Source: Hellea sp039977295 (lineage in GTDB: Bacteria > Pseudomonadota > Alphaproteobacteria > Caulobacterales > Maricaulaceae). Taken from it: a DNA stretch of 64,000 nucleotides. Positions 18,031 to 27,376 of the stretch are shown here, piece after piece. Location: NCBI GenBank assembly GCA_039977295.1, contig JBDWDN010000011.1:124001-188000 (forward strand), given 5' to 3'. Under the pieces are notes generated by a model, which searched no databases, was not told the origin of the DNA, and saw only the letters and a program-made list of their open reading frames with translations. A program made the translations under genes and the position numbers. Numbering within the stretch: position 1 is the first letter of the stretch; each line of letters starts with the position of its first letter.

Positions 18031-18759
18031 ATGGCCGTTTTGAAAGACATGACGCGATATTTGCGCAAACCTCACCCGATCGCCCGCCGCGACGCTTTTA
18101 CGCCTGACACCGTTTTGGCGCTTTTAAAGCTCTTGGGCTTTACGTTTTTGATGTTGCCGATCCTCGGGATCTTCATGGGCGCTCTATTTGCCGCGACAGG
18201 CGTGACACTGCCGGAGCCCTCAGAAGAATTCGCCGATATGGCGAGCCGTCCGAATTTTATCATTTTAGCGGCCATAATCGCGCCTTTGATAGAGGAGCTT
18301 TTATTTCGGTCTTGGCTTGGGAAACGCTGGGGTGTTTTCTTGGTTGCGCCTTTATTGCTAGTCGGGCTGGCCCTATTGATATTGATGGGGACAGATGATG
18401 TGACCTCCGGCATTCGTTATGCGGGCGCTATCGCCGTCATTGGTAGCGCCTCACTCTATATGTCTCGCTACTTAAAGGCGCGGCAAGAGGAGGGCGTTTT
18501 GGATCAGGCGCTACAGCGGATATTTCCTTTTGCCTTTTGGGGCAGCTCTCTGGGCTTTGGCCTGATGCATTTGGCCAATTATGAGGGCGGGGAGATGGGG
18601 CTATTGCTACCGCTTATCATTCTTCCGCAATTTGTTGTGGGCGTGATTTTAGGATATGTGCGCATGCGGTTTGGTTTGTGGTGCGCTATCTTTTTTCATG
18701 GCGCTTATAATACCGTTTTACTGACAGTTTTTTCCAAGCTCAGTCAAGCCGCGCTTTAA
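18031..18759 (+). CDS. CPBP-family intramembrane metalloprotease
   Basis: A multi-pass membrane protein of about 242 residues with the three motifs of the CAAX/Abi (CPBP) family: EE-x3-R (EELLFRSW) in one helix, F-x3-H (FGLMHLANY), and H-x3-N (FHGAYN) near the C-terminus. These form the glutamate/histidine catalytic site of membrane-embedded proteases related to Rce1. Bacterial members act in peptide maturation, immunity to bacteriocins, or unknown processing. An in-frame TTG at 17998 would add 11 residues; I prefer ATG 18031, since conserved sequence begins later, but the choice is uncertain. Confidence 0.85.
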   Translation: MAVLKDMTRYLRKPHPIARRDAFTPDTVLALLKLLGFTFLMLPILGIFMGALFAATGVTLPEPSEEFADMASRPNFIILAAIIAPLIEELLFRSWLGKRWGVFLVAPLLLVGLALLILMGTDDVTSGIRYAGAIAVIGSASLYMSRYLKARQEEGVLDQALQRIFPFAFWGSSLGFGLMHLANYEGGEMGLLLPLIILPQFVVGVILGYVRMRFGLWCAIFFHGAYNTVLLTVFSKLSQAAL

Positions 18760-18838
18760 AGGCCTTGAGTTTTCAGGCGGTATGGGACGGCGCCGGCCGC
18801 CCCAAAGGTCATTGTTTTACCAATGCTTTTTCAGAGCT

Positions 18839-19276
18839 TTAACCCTCGCCGATCTCTATGGCATCTTTGCCGCGGAAAAAGGATAGGATGACACCCATGA
18901 CGGCAAAACCAACCAAAACATAACTGTAATCAAGCGCCAAAAGCTTAAGCGGCTCGCCTTGATAAAGATTGTCCATGGCCATGAGAGGCATGCCTATCAG
19001 CAGCGATACGATGGCGCTAATTTTAGCGCAAGTGCCAAGGCGCGAGGCGCTAGAGTGCTGTAATATATAGGCGAGGCCAAGCGCCATAGCGATGGAGGCG
19101 AGAATTCCGCCGATCATGATTTTAGGATCCATGACCTCTTCCGTAGGTTTAGGAATTTCCGTCAATGCGTGCCACATCTCTGAAAATACCATACCGTACC
19201 AAATCCATCCTAATAGCCAAAAGACTATCCCTGCTGCGAGTATTCCAAGTAGATTCGTTCCAAATATTTTGGGCAT
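18839..19276 (-). CDS. DUF1761-family membrane protein
   Basis: A 145-residue protein with four predicted membrane helices and the family's typical N-terminus (LAAGIVFWLLGWIWYG-like, rich in Trp). ATG 19276 has an ideal GGGGAGG ribosome site 6 bases upstream; a longer frame back to 19330 lacks one. Function is unknown for the family. It is transcribed divergently from metG, with the control region between. Confidence 0.75.
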   Translation of the reverse strand: MPKIFGTNLLGILAAGIVFWLLGWIWYGMVFSEMWHALTEIPKPTEEVMDPKIMIGGILASIAMALGLAYILQHSSASRLGTCAKISAIVSLLIGMPLMAMDNLYQGEPLKLLALDYSYVLVGFAVMGVILSFFRGKDAIEIGEG

Positions 19277-19391
19277 AATTGCCTCCCCTTTTTGTTTTTG
19301 GCCATTTTTGGCTCTGAAACAGCATAGCAAAAAACCGCCTTGGCCGCAATCAACCCTTGCGCGATGTTAAGCGAGCGCTAGAACGCACATT

Positions 19392-21113
19392 ATGTCTAAA
19401 ATTCTTATTACCTCTGCTCTGCCCTATATTAACGGTGTCAAACATCTTGGAAATCTTGCGGGTTCTATGCTGCCCGCTGATGTTTATGCGCGCGCTATGC
19501 GCCTGATGGGGCATGAGGTGCTCTATATTTGCGCAACAGATGAGCACGGCACGCCCGCAGAGCTCGCGGCGCAAGCGGCAGGTATTGAGGTCGAGGCTTA
19601 TTGCGAGGCGATGCATGAGGCGCAAAAGGCGGCAGGCGCGCAGTTTAAACTGTCTTATGATTATTTTGGGCGGTCCTCCGCGCCGAGTAACCATGCGCTC
19701 ACGCAGCATTTCGCCCATGTCCTTGAAGAGAAAGGCCTGATCGAGGAGCGGGTTTCGCAGCAAGTTTATTCCAATGCGGATGGGCGCTTCCTGCCTGACC
19801 GCTATGTCGAAGGCACATGCCCCAATTGTGATTTTGAAAAAGCGCGCGGCGATCAATGTGATAATTGCGGAAAGCTGCTGGACCCTATTGATCTGATAGA
19901 GCCATATTCGGCTGTGTCGGGCTCCAAAGATGTTGAAGTGCGCGACACGAACCATCTCTATCTCAAGCAATCTGTTCTGTCTGATGATCTTCGCAAATGG
20001 GTGAATGCGGCGCAGGGCTGGCCGCCCCTCGCGACCTCCATTGCGCTAAAATGGCTGGACGAAGGCTTGCGCGACCGCTCGATAACGCGTGATTTGAAAT
20101 GGGGCATTCCCGTTACGAATAAAGATGGCAGTATCCGCGACGGCTTCGACGGCAAAGTCTTCTATGTGTGGTTTGACGCGCCGATTGAATATATTGCCGC
20201 GACGCAGGACTGGGCCGTCGAAAATAAGACAGAATGGGAATCGTGGTGGCGCACCGATAAAGGCGCGGATGACGTTCAATATGTTCAGTTCATGGGCAAA
20301 GATAATGTCGCTTTCCATACGCTCTCTTTCCCGACGACCATTATAGGTTCGGGCGAGCCGTGGAAACTTGTCGATCAGCTCAAAGCCTTTAACTGGGTGA
20401 CCTGGTATGGCGGAAAATTCTCGACCTCTGAAAAACGCGGGGTTTTTATGGATCAAGCTTTGGATATTGCGCCATCTGATTACTGGCGTTGGCACTTAAT
20501 CGCGAATGCGCCCGAGGGCTCTGACGCGGCTTTTACCTGGGAAGAGTTTCAAGGCTCAGTCAATTCTGATTTGGCGAATGTGCTGGGCAATTTCGTTAAC
20601 CGCATTACGAAATATTGTGCAGGTAAATTTGACGGCAAGGTCCCTGAAGGCGGCGAGCCAGGTGAGGCCGAAGCGTGGCTTATAGCGGAATTACAGACAC
20701 GTATTCCGCAAATGCTGGCCTATTACGACGCGCGAGAATTTCGCAAAGCTATGGCGGAGAAACGGGCAATTTGGGCGGCCGGTAATGAATATCTGACCCA
20801 AGCCGCGCCGTGGACACATTATAAGACAGATGTGGATCAAGCCGCTGTCGGTGTGCGCGTTGGGCTCAACCTTGTGGCGCTGTTTGGGATACTCGCGCAG
20901 CCGATTATTCCGGATGCCGCAGATAAAATTCTCGCCGTGATGAATATTCCTGCGGGTAATCGCACGTGGAAATTTGGCGGTAAAGATGATATCGCCGCCC
21001 TTATCGACGCGCTGCCGACCGGCCTTGAGATCGGCGCGCCTGACGTGCTGTTCACAAAGGTCGAAGATACAGACGTCGCGGATTGGACGGAGCGTTTTGG
21101 CGGAGGGGCATAG
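19392..21113 (+). CDS. metG: Methionyl-tRNA synthetase
   Basis: This 573-residue class I synthetase charges tRNA-Met with methionine. It shows the HIGH-like signature HLGN just after residue 18, four zinc-binding cysteines C143, C146, C156 and C159, the KMSKS equivalent KFSTS at 342-346, and the anticodon-binding C-terminal half without the dimerising EMAP domain of longer forms. The length fits this short type. It ends 2 bases before the next DUF805 gene, so the two are likely cotranscribed. Confidence 0.96.
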   Translation: MSKILITSALPYINGVKHLGNLAGSMLPADVYARAMRLMGHEVLYICATDEHGTPAELAAQAAGIEVEAYCEAMHEAQKAAGAQFKLSYDYFGRSSAPSNHALTQHFAHVLEEKGLIEERVSQQVYSNADGRFLPDRYVEGTCPNCDFEKARGDQCDNCGKLLDPIDLIEPYSAVSGSKDVEVRDTNHLYLKQSVLSDDLRKWVNAAQGWPPLATSIALKWLDEGLRDRSITRDLKWGIPVTNKDGSIRDGFDGKVFYVWFDAPIEYIAATQDWAVENKTEWESWWRTDKGADDVQYVQFMGKDNVAFHTLSFPTTIIGSGEPWKLVDQLKAFNWVTWYGGKFSTSEKRGVFMDQALDIAPSDYWRWHLIANAPEGSDAAFTWEEFQGSVNSDLANVLGNFVNRITKYCAGKFDGKVPEGGEPGEAEAWLIAELQTRIPQMLAYYDAREFRKAMAEKRAIWAAGNEYLTQAAPWTHYKTDVDQAAVGVRVGLNLVALFGILAQPIIPDAADKILAVMNIPAGNRTWKFGGKDDIAALIDALPTGLEIGAPDVLFTKVEDTDVADWTERFGGGA

Positions 21114-21115
21114 GC

Positions 21116-21616
21116 ATGGGTTTTATGGACGCCGTCAAAACCTGCCTTCGCAAATATTTTACATTTCACGGCCGCGCGCAGCGCTCTGAATATTGGTGGT
21201 TTTATCTATTTACGATAATTGCCGGAATTTTTGCGGGGATCATCGATGGGGCGATGATGGGCTGGGCGAATTCAGATCAAGGGCCAGTGGGCACAATTAC
21301 GACACTTGCTTTTTTTATACCTTCGCTTTCTGCGGGGTGGCGAAGGCTGCATGACACAGGACGATCTGGGTGGTGGATCGGCGGAGGGATTTTAGGGTTC
21401 ATCGCATTTGGCATCATTTTGGTTGTGCTAGGCGCGGCATCAGCCAATGGCGGACTGGATACCGTTATCACCGGCATTTTCGGAATTCTGTTTCTCATTG
21501 GTGTCATTGTTTACGGAATAACGATACTAGTCTTTCTGTGCAAAGACAGTTACCCAGGCGATAATGTTTATGGCCGAAGTACGAAATATGACACGGGCGC
21601 TTCCGTTTTCGATTAG
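21116..21616 (+). CDS. DUF805-family membrane protein (copy 1)
   Basis: A 166-residue protein with the DUF805 signature: an amphipathic start (FMDAVKTCLRKYFTFHGRAQRSEYWWFYLF), several membrane helices, and the RRLHDTGRSGWW motif. ATG 21116 has GGAGG 9 bases upstream, at the end of metG. It carries a longer last loop and tail than the other two copies. DUF805 proteins are small inner-membrane proteins of unknown function, often present as tandem paralogs. Confidence 0.82.
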   Translation: MGFMDAVKTCLRKYFTFHGRAQRSEYWWFYLFTIIAGIFAGIIDGAMMGWANSDQGPVGTITTLAFFIPSLSAGWRRLHDTGRSGWWIGGGILGFIAFGIILVVLGAASANGGLDTVITGIFGILFLIGVIVYGITILVFLCKDSYPGDNVYGRSTKYDTGASVFD

Positions 21617-21868
21617 GCGTAATTTTGACGCCAAGCTGTCACTTTATCTTAGCTAGATATCACGGCTGCACGGCATGTTTTTGACCGAAAATCTGAGTGA
21701 AGAATTGACAATATACAGGCCTTAAATGTTTAAGGGCTGAAGATTAACGAGAGGCGTTTGGCGTAGGGAATTAAAGGCACGCTATTGCCTTGGCCTGCAA
21801 ATTTTTTAAATACTTGTTATTCTGGTCTTTTTAGCTAATGTAGTCCCCATTAATAACGGGGAACTATT

Positions 21869-22231
21869 ATGACAAGCTTTGTAGACGCAGTTAAATCTGC
21901 TTTTCAGAATTATGCTAATTTTAAAGGGCGGGCCTCCAGATCCGAATTTTGGTGGTTTTATCTATTTTACATCATTGTGATAGTTGCCTTGTCTTTTATA
22001 TCAAGAATTATTGGGGAGACTATAGGTGGTCTGCTATCCTTGATTTTTCTTCTCGCAGTAATTGTACCTTTTATTGCTTTAGGGGCGCGCCGTATGCATG
22101 ATAGTGATAAATCAGGATGGTTCCAGTTGATCCCGCTTTATAATCTTTATCTTGCGATCATTAAAGGTACAGACGGTCCAAACCGTTTTGGTCCTGACCC
22201 ATTAGGCGGAACGGGCAATACCTTTAATTAG
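21869..22231 (+). CDS. DUF805-family membrane protein (copy 2)
   Basis: A 120-residue protein with the same layout: SFVDAVKSAFQNYANFKGRA start, SEFWWFYLF, three to four helices, RRMHDSDKSGWFQ, and the C-terminal GPNRFGPDP motif typical of the family. A GGGGAAC ribosome site lies 5-11 bases before ATG. A 250-bp gap separates it from copy 1, and a terminator follows it, so it is probably its own unit. Confidence 0.85.
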   Translation: MTSFVDAVKSAFQNYANFKGRASRSEFWWFYLFYIIVIVALSFISRIIGETIGGLLSLIFLLAVIVPFIALGARRMHDSDKSGWFQLIPLYNLYLAIIKGTDGPNRFGPDPLGGTGNTFN

Positions 22232-22257
22232 GCCTTATTTATATAATTAATAAATTG

Positions 22258-22288
22258 ACCCGGAGGCTTCATTGTTGCCGGGTTTTTT
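22258..22288 (+). terminator. Rho-independent terminator after DUF805 copy 2
   Basis: ACCCGG and CCGGGT form a 6-bp stem around a 14-base loop, followed by six T residues. Confidence 0.7.
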
Positions 22289-22482
22289 AATGGGATAATG
22301 ATCAAAGCGACACCAATATTTAAGGCCGTGCACATATTTGTTTTCCTTGCAAAGATGTGTCCTGGACCAAGATGCATGTTAATAATTTGACGTCTTCGGT
22401 TTGCGAATAAAATGCGAGAAAAAGAGGCTTGTTTCCAATCCTAGTTTGGGTCATTCTTCTCGAAACTAATGGGGAGAGAATT

Positions 22483-22884
22483 ATGATTGGTTTTATTGAC
22501 GCCGTAAAAATGTTCTACCGGCGCTACACTGATTTCGAAGGGCGTTCGTCGCGCGCGGAATATTGGTGGGTTCAGCTTTTTTACATTATCGCTTTTATCG
22601 TATTGGCTATTCCAATCGGATTGTCTTCAGGCTCATCTGGAGAGCCAAATGTTTTGGCAATGCTACCTATTGGGATTTTTGTCCTTGCTGGCATTCTTCC
22701 GATGATTGCTGTGCAAATTAGGCGTTTTCATGATCAGGATAAGTCGGGATGGATGCTGCTTTTAACTTTGATACCCTATGTCGGAGGTTTAATCGTTATG
22801 GTCTTTATGTTATTAAAGGGCACCAGCGGACCAAACCGATTTGGGTCTGACCCTCTCGGAAACGATGCCGACACATTTAGCTAA
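22483..22884 (+). CDS. DUF805-family membrane protein (copy 3)
   Basis: A 133-residue paralog with the FIDAVKMFYRRYTDFEGRSSRAEYWW start, the RRFHDQDKSGWM motif and the GPNRFGSDP tail. ATG 22483 has a GGGGAGAG ribosome site; a frame open from 22429 lacks one. Its last 4 bases overlap the 3' end of the convergent TspO-like gene. Confidence 0.85.
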   Translation: MIGFIDAVKMFYRRYTDFEGRSSRAEYWWVQLFYIIAFIVLAIPIGLSSGSSGEPNVLAMLPIGIFVLAGILPMIAVQIRRFHDQDKSGWMLLLTLIPYVGGLIVMVFMLLKGTSGPNRFGSDPLGNDADTFS

Positions 22885-23669
22885 CGGTTTTTGCGTGACA
22901 GAAAAGTCGCAATAAGCAACATAGCTATTCCTATTATCGTTGTTATGCCAATAACGCCTATTATTGGGGTTTGCGTGAATGATTTAAAAGCCAGCCACGC
23001 TAATCCCCATGCGATTGGAAACACATAAACGATATTGCCGCCGCTACGCCGCGTAACAAATATTGCCCAGATTAATGCTAGCGCGAGCATCACAATATTC
23101 GACGTGATCACAGACATCGCGGCAGGCATATTATCAGCCACAATAGGCGTCCAATTTAAGAACATTGCAATGGACGTCCAGCCTGCGATAAGACTAATCG
23201 GCCCCCAGACCCAAAACCTCTCTGCTGTGTCTAAGGCGTGCCTGCCGCGCGTGAGACGTAGCATGGCTTTGACCAAACACAGAACTGTGGGAATGAAAAT
23301 TAAGGCCGTGCCCCACCGCGCCATCATCGGGCTGCCCCAGCCCGATAAAAGGGCCCATCCACAAACACCGGCAAAACCTACGCCTGTCCACCAACCCGTT
23401 TTACGAAATATCTCTCGCCCGCGATTAGCTTTTAATCCTTGTAGAATGGCATAGCCAATACAGCCGATAAAAATTGGAAACCATATTGAGAATGCAATGC
23501 CGTAAGGGACCAACAAACTATTATTGGCGTCAGAAAACTCTTTAGCTGAACGGCCCCAATCCATAATCTGGGGGAGGGTGGAGAGTATCCACATGGCGGG
23601 AGCTGTTATGATATTTAGCCATTGGCGGGCGAGGTCGTTGCTATCTGATGTCATAGTCTGATTACGCAT
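22881..23669 (-). CDS. TspO/tryptophan-rich sensory-like integral membrane protein
   Basis: A 262-residue protein with about seven hydrophobic helices and many Trp residues. The stretch PYGIAFSIWFPIFIGCIGYA resembles TspO/MBR-like and related tryptophan-rich proteins, but it is longer than classical five-helix TspO (~160 residues), so a direct functional transfer is not safe. The start is uncertain (ATG 23669 or 23654); neither has a clear ribosome site. It converges on DUF805 copy 3. Confidence 0.5.
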   Translation of the reverse strand: MRNQTMTSDSNDLARQWLNIITAPAMWILSTLPQIMDWGRSAKEFSDANNSLLVPYGIAFSIWFPIFIGCIGYAILQGLKANRGREIFRKTGWWTGVGFAGVCGWALLSGWGSPMMARWGTALIFIPTVLCLVKAMLRLTRGRHALDTAERFWVWGPISLIAGWTSIAMFLNWTPIVADNMPAAMSVITSNIVMLALALIWAIFVTRRSGGNIVYVFPIAWGLAWLAFKSFTQTPIIGVIGITTIIGIAMLLIATFLSRKNR

Positions 23670-23807
23670 GAGAAGACAAAAAGATGCAAATCTTTTAAAA
23701 CATAGGGTCGTCAGAGGTTTGACTGGGGAAAAATTATTTGTGATTTGTCACGACAGGGTAGGTTCTTTCGTGCTAAGGTGAAGGTCTAAACACTAGAAAG
23801 GACTTCC

Positions 23808-24383
23808 ATGCAAATTCAGATTGTCTCCAAAGGAATTGATGTTTCACCCGCGCTTCGTGAGCGCATTTCAGGCCGATTGGACGAGATGATGGATAAGTAT
23901 ATACACCGAGAGGGCGAAGCCCAAGTTTCGGTTGCAAAGGAAGGCTCTGGTTTCAAAACCGTTTGCTCAATTCATCTCCCATCTGGCGCCTCAATGGAGG
24001 GTCAAGGCCGGGCAGCAGATGCTTACGCGGCGAGCGACGAAGCGCTTGAGCATGTTGAGAAACGTCTGCGCCGCTATAAACGCCGTCTGAAAGATCATAG
24101 TCAGCAAGCAAAAGCTAAGAATGCGGCTATGTTTGTTCTCGAAAATCCGGTTAGCGAAGATGATGATGAGGATTTGGTCTCAGGCGGAAAAGATGAGCCG
24201 ATGATTATCTCTGAAAAAACGAGCACAATAAGAACACTAACACCTGGCATGGCCGCGCTGGAGCTTGGCCTCGCCGATACAGGTGTTGTGGTTTTTAATA
24301 ATGCTAAGCATGGTGGGTTGAATGTCGTATTTAAACGCTCTGATGGCAATATTGGCTGGATTAACCCGGCTGCCGAGACTTAG
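23808..24383 (+). CDS. hpf: Ribosome hibernation promoting factor, long form
   Basis: A 191-residue protein. The N-terminal S30AE domain (about 1-100, basic helix LEHVEKRLRRYKRRLKDH) binds the 30S decoding centre, an acidic linker follows, and the C-terminal ~60 residues (MAALELGLADTGVVVFNN, FKRSDGNIGWI) form the dimerisation domain of long HPF, which pairs two 70S ribosomes into 100S particles in stationary phase. A GAAAGGA ribosome site precedes ATG. In many proteobacteria hpf sits between rpoN and ptsN; here ptsN follows but rpoN is not upstream. Confidence 0.93.
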   Translation: MQIQIVSKGIDVSPALRERISGRLDEMMDKYIHREGEAQVSVAKEGSGFKTVCSIHLPSGASMEGQGRAADAYAASDEALEHVEKRLRRYKRRLKDHSQQAKAKNAAMFVLENPVSEDDDEDLVSGGKDEPMIISEKTSTIRTLTPGMAALELGLADTGVVVFNNAKHGGLNVVFKRSDGNIGWINPAAET

Positions 24384-24464
24384 CGCAAATTGTTCAACAA
24401 ACTGTGTGCCCCGCGCCGTTGACCCTCTCTCACTTTAAGGTTAAGGGAGCGGCGAATTTTAAAT

Positions 24465-24992
24465 ATGCAGGGGCTTAGCCGCTGCATCGCGCTCTTAAAA
24501 ACGAAGTATAGCATGGACTCGGATACTCTATTTCACGCCAATGGCGTGCTATGTGACTTGCATGTCAGTAGTAAGAAACAGCTCTTTCAAGAGATGGCGT
24601 CTAAGCTTTTGGAGTTAGACGCTCTAAAGGCGGCTAACGTTGCGTGCCGGGATATCGTTGTTGCCGCCATGGAGCGCGAGCGTCTTGGCTCTACGGGCGT
24701 TGGTACGGGCGTAGCCTTGCCGCATGCCCGTATTGATGGGATAGATAAAGTTCACGCCGTTTTTGCGCGCTTAGAAACGCCTCTGGATTATGACGCGATT
24801 GACGAACGCCCTGTTGACTTGGTGACCCTTCTGATTGCGCCAAGCGATGCCGGGGGAGCGCATTTAAGGGCTTTAGCTAAAGTGTCTCGAGCCCTGCGCC
24901 GTCAAGAGATGCGTCAACGCCTGCGCGCCGCGCCTAACGCCGAAAGCCTTTATACAATCCTGACCGAAGCGCGTACGGCCTCAGCCGCTTAA
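24465..24992 (+). CDS. ptsN: Nitrogen-regulatory PTS EIIA protein (PtsN)
   Basis: A 175-residue EIIA-type protein. The phosphorylated histidine is His87 in ALPHARIDG, after the STGVGTGVA segment. PtsN takes phosphate from the PTS-Ntr chain (PtsP, PtsO) and, by its phosphorylation state, adjusts nitrogen, potassium and stress responses. The start could instead be ATG 24513, which fits the usual family length better. It lies downstream of hpf, as in other proteobacteria. Confidence 0.9.
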   Translation: MQGLSRCIALLKTKYSMDSDTLFHANGVLCDLHVSSKKQLFQEMASKLLELDALKAANVACRDIVVAAMERERLGSTGVGTGVALPHARIDGIDKVHAVFARLETPLDYDAIDERPVDLVTLLIAPSDAGGAHLRALAKVSRALRRQEMRQRLRAAPNAESLYTILTEARTASAA

Positions 24993-25156
24993 AACGGCGC
25001 GCCCTTTAAGAATCATCTCTCATTGCGAGCAGCGCTTCGCTCTGTCATATGTTTGTGAGGAAAAGCGGTTATCCATTGTTAATTACATAACCCAATTGCC
25101 AATCGAGCTGAAACCCATCTGAGCGGAGAATCCACCATTATGAAGTCTGGCCTTCT

Positions 25157-27376
25157 ATGAAACCCGATAGTGATAAGCGTTATTTCAATCGGGAACTCTC
25201 ATGGCTGTTTTTCAATAGCCGTGTTTTAGAGGAAGCTCAGAACCCAAATGTGCCCTTGCTAGAGCGCGTAAGGTTTATGTCGATTTCTGCCTCTAACCTT
25301 GATGAGTTTTATATGGTGCGCGTGGCAGGTCTGCGCACCCAAGTTCTGGCCGGCATGAGCGAGCCAAGCTTTGACGGTTATACGCCCAGACGCCAGCTTG
25401 AGAAAATTGCCAAACGCGTGCGAAAAATTACCAAAGCCCAAGGTCAATGTTGGCGTAATTTGCATAAGGCACTCGCAAAGGAGAATGTGAATGTCCGCGC
25501 TGTGGCCGAACTGTCAGGGTCAGAACGCGAAGAGTTGGCGCTGAATTATGCCCGTTCTATTTTGCCATTATTAACGCCTATGGCTGTCGATCCTGCTCAT
25601 CCATTCCCCCATATTCCCAATTTGGGCTTTGGTATGGTGCTGGGGCTTAAGCGCGAGGGGCGTAAAGAACCCATCTATGCTCTTATTCCTGTGCCGGCCC
25701 ATGTGCCGCGCTTTATTGTATTGGGTAAAAAACAGCGCGATTTTGTGCGCATCGAAGATGTGCTGGAACATTTCGCGCCCGCTCTTTTTCCGGATTTTAC
25801 TGTCACTGGGCAGGGCGTTTTCCGTATCACGCGCGATAGCGATATAGCCGTAGATGAGGAAGCCGAAGACTTGGTTCGGCATTTTGAATTCCTTTTGAAA
25901 AAGCGCCGCCGCGGACGTGTTATCCGCCTAGAGATAAATGCTGATATCGGAGCCGATCTCAAAAATTTCCTGATTGAAAGTTTTGAGTGCTGGGATGAAG
26001 ATATCCATGAAACAGACACTTTATTGGGTATGACCGACCTCTCTGAACTTGTCGGGAAAACCCGCCCAGACTTGCTCTTCCCGCCATTCCAAGCGCGTTT
26101 TCCAGAGCGTATCAGAGAATTTGACGGCGATTGTTTTGCCGCGATTGCGGCCAAAGATATTCTTGTGCATCATCCTTATGAGGAATTTGATGTCGTTGTG
26201 CAGTTTCTAGAGCAAGCCGCGCTCGACCCAGATGTCGTCGCGATTAAGCAAACGCTTTACCGTACCTCCGATGATAGCCCGATTGTCAAAGCCTTAATTG
26301 AAGCGGCTGAGCGCGGAAAAACGGTGACGGCCTTGGTTGAACTTAAAGCCCGTTTTGATGAAGAAACAAATCTGCGCTGGGCGCGGGATTTAGAGCGGGC
26401 AGGTGCCCATGTGGTTTACGGATTTATCGACTATAAAACCCACGCTAAAGTCTCATTAGTTTTGCGCAATGAAGCCCAAGGCCTCAAGACTTACACGCAT
26501 TTGGGAACTGGGAATTACCATGCCCAAAATGCGAAGATTTATACAGATTTGGCTTTGTTTACAGCAGATCCTGCCATGGGCCGCGACGTCGGGAAACTGT
26601 TTAATTACGTCACCAGCTATTCCGCGCCGCGCGACCTAGAGAAGCTGATAATCGCGCCGATGATGCTGCGTGATAGCCTGATGGAGCTTATTCAAAATGA
26701 GATTGATATTGCGCAGTCGGGCGGGCAGGGGTCAATTTGGATTAAGCTCAACGCGCTTGTTGATGGAAAGATTATTGATAAACTTTATGAGGCCTCGCAA
26801 GCGGGTGTGCAAATTGACATGATTGTGCGCGGGATTTGCTGCCTGCGTCCAGGTGTAGAAGGCCTATCTGAGAATATTCGCGTTAAATCGATCATTGGGC
26901 GTTTCCTCGAGCATTCACGCATCGTTTGTTTTGGGAATGGCGACGCCTTGCCAAATAGTGACGCTAAGATTTTCTTCTCCAGTGCAGACTGGATGCCCCG
27001 CAATCTTAACCGCCGTGTAGAGACGCTGATTCCCGTAGAGGCCATCACCGTTCGGACTCAAATTATGGACCAGATCATGGTGGCGAATTTGAATGATAAT
27101 ACCAATAGCTGGGATTTATTACTGACAGGAAAATATATTCGGCGCGAGCTTGGAGATAAACCTTTCTCGGCCCATGAATATTTCATGCGAAATCCGTCCC
27201 TTTCAGGTCGGGGCAAGTCTTTAAGAGTCAGCGCCCCCAAAGATCTCAATGTGACTAAACGTAAGGCGCGAGACGCTATTATTGATAAAGCTGCGGAAAC
27301 TATGACGATTGACACGGCTGACGCCGATCAGAACGCGCCAGACTCGGGTGTTGATAAGGCCGCAAATGCCAATTGA
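25157..27376 (+). CDS. ppk: Polyphosphate kinase 1
   Basis: A 739-residue protein of the PPK1 family. It has the N-terminal RYFNRELSWL-FN signature, the helical head domain, and two PLD-like catalytic domains. His429 in YKTHAKVSLV matches the autophosphorylated histidine, and HLGTGNYH and the later FGNG and DWMPRNLNRRVE motifs are present. The enzyme polymerises the gamma-phosphate of ATP into polyphosphate. The end overlaps the start of ppx by 11 bases, which indicates coupled expression of synthesis and degradation enzymes. Confidence 0.96.
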   Translation: MKPDSDKRYFNRELSWLFFNSRVLEEAQNPNVPLLERVRFMSISASNLDEFYMVRVAGLRTQVLAGMSEPSFDGYTPRRQLEKIAKRVRKITKAQGQCWRNLHKALAKENVNVRAVAELSGSEREELALNYARSILPLLTPMAVDPAHPFPHIPNLGFGMVLGLKREGRKEPIYALIPVPAHVPRFIVLGKKQRDFVRIEDVLEHFAPALFPDFTVTGQGVFRITRDSDIAVDEEAEDLVRHFEFLLKKRRRGRVIRLEINADIGADLKNFLIESFECWDEDIHETDTLLGMTDLSELVGKTRPDLLFPPFQARFPERIREFDGDCFAAIAAKDILVHHPYEEFDVVVQFLEQAALDPDVVAIKQTLYRTSDDSPIVKALIEAAERGKTVTALVELKARFDEETNLRWARDLERAGAHVVYGFIDYKTHAKVSLVLRNEAQGLKTYTHLGTGNYHAQNAKIYTDLALFTADPAMGRDVGKLFNYVTSYSAPRDLEKLIIAPMMLRDSLMELIQNEIDIAQSGGQGSIWIKLNALVDGKIIDKLYEASQAGVQIDMIVRGICCLRPGVEGLSENIRVKSIIGRFLEHSRIVCFGNGDALPNSDAKIFFSSADWMPRNLNRRVETLIPVEAITVRTQIMDQIMVANLNDNTNSWDLLLTGKYIRRELGDKPFSAHEYFMRNPSLSGRGKSLRVSAPKDLNVTKRKARDAIIDKAAETMTIDTADADQNAPDSGVDKAANAN

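Noticed and set aside
19350..19970. 206-codon antisense ORF across the start of metG
   Set aside because: It runs opposite to a well-supported synthetase gene and has no recognisable motif.
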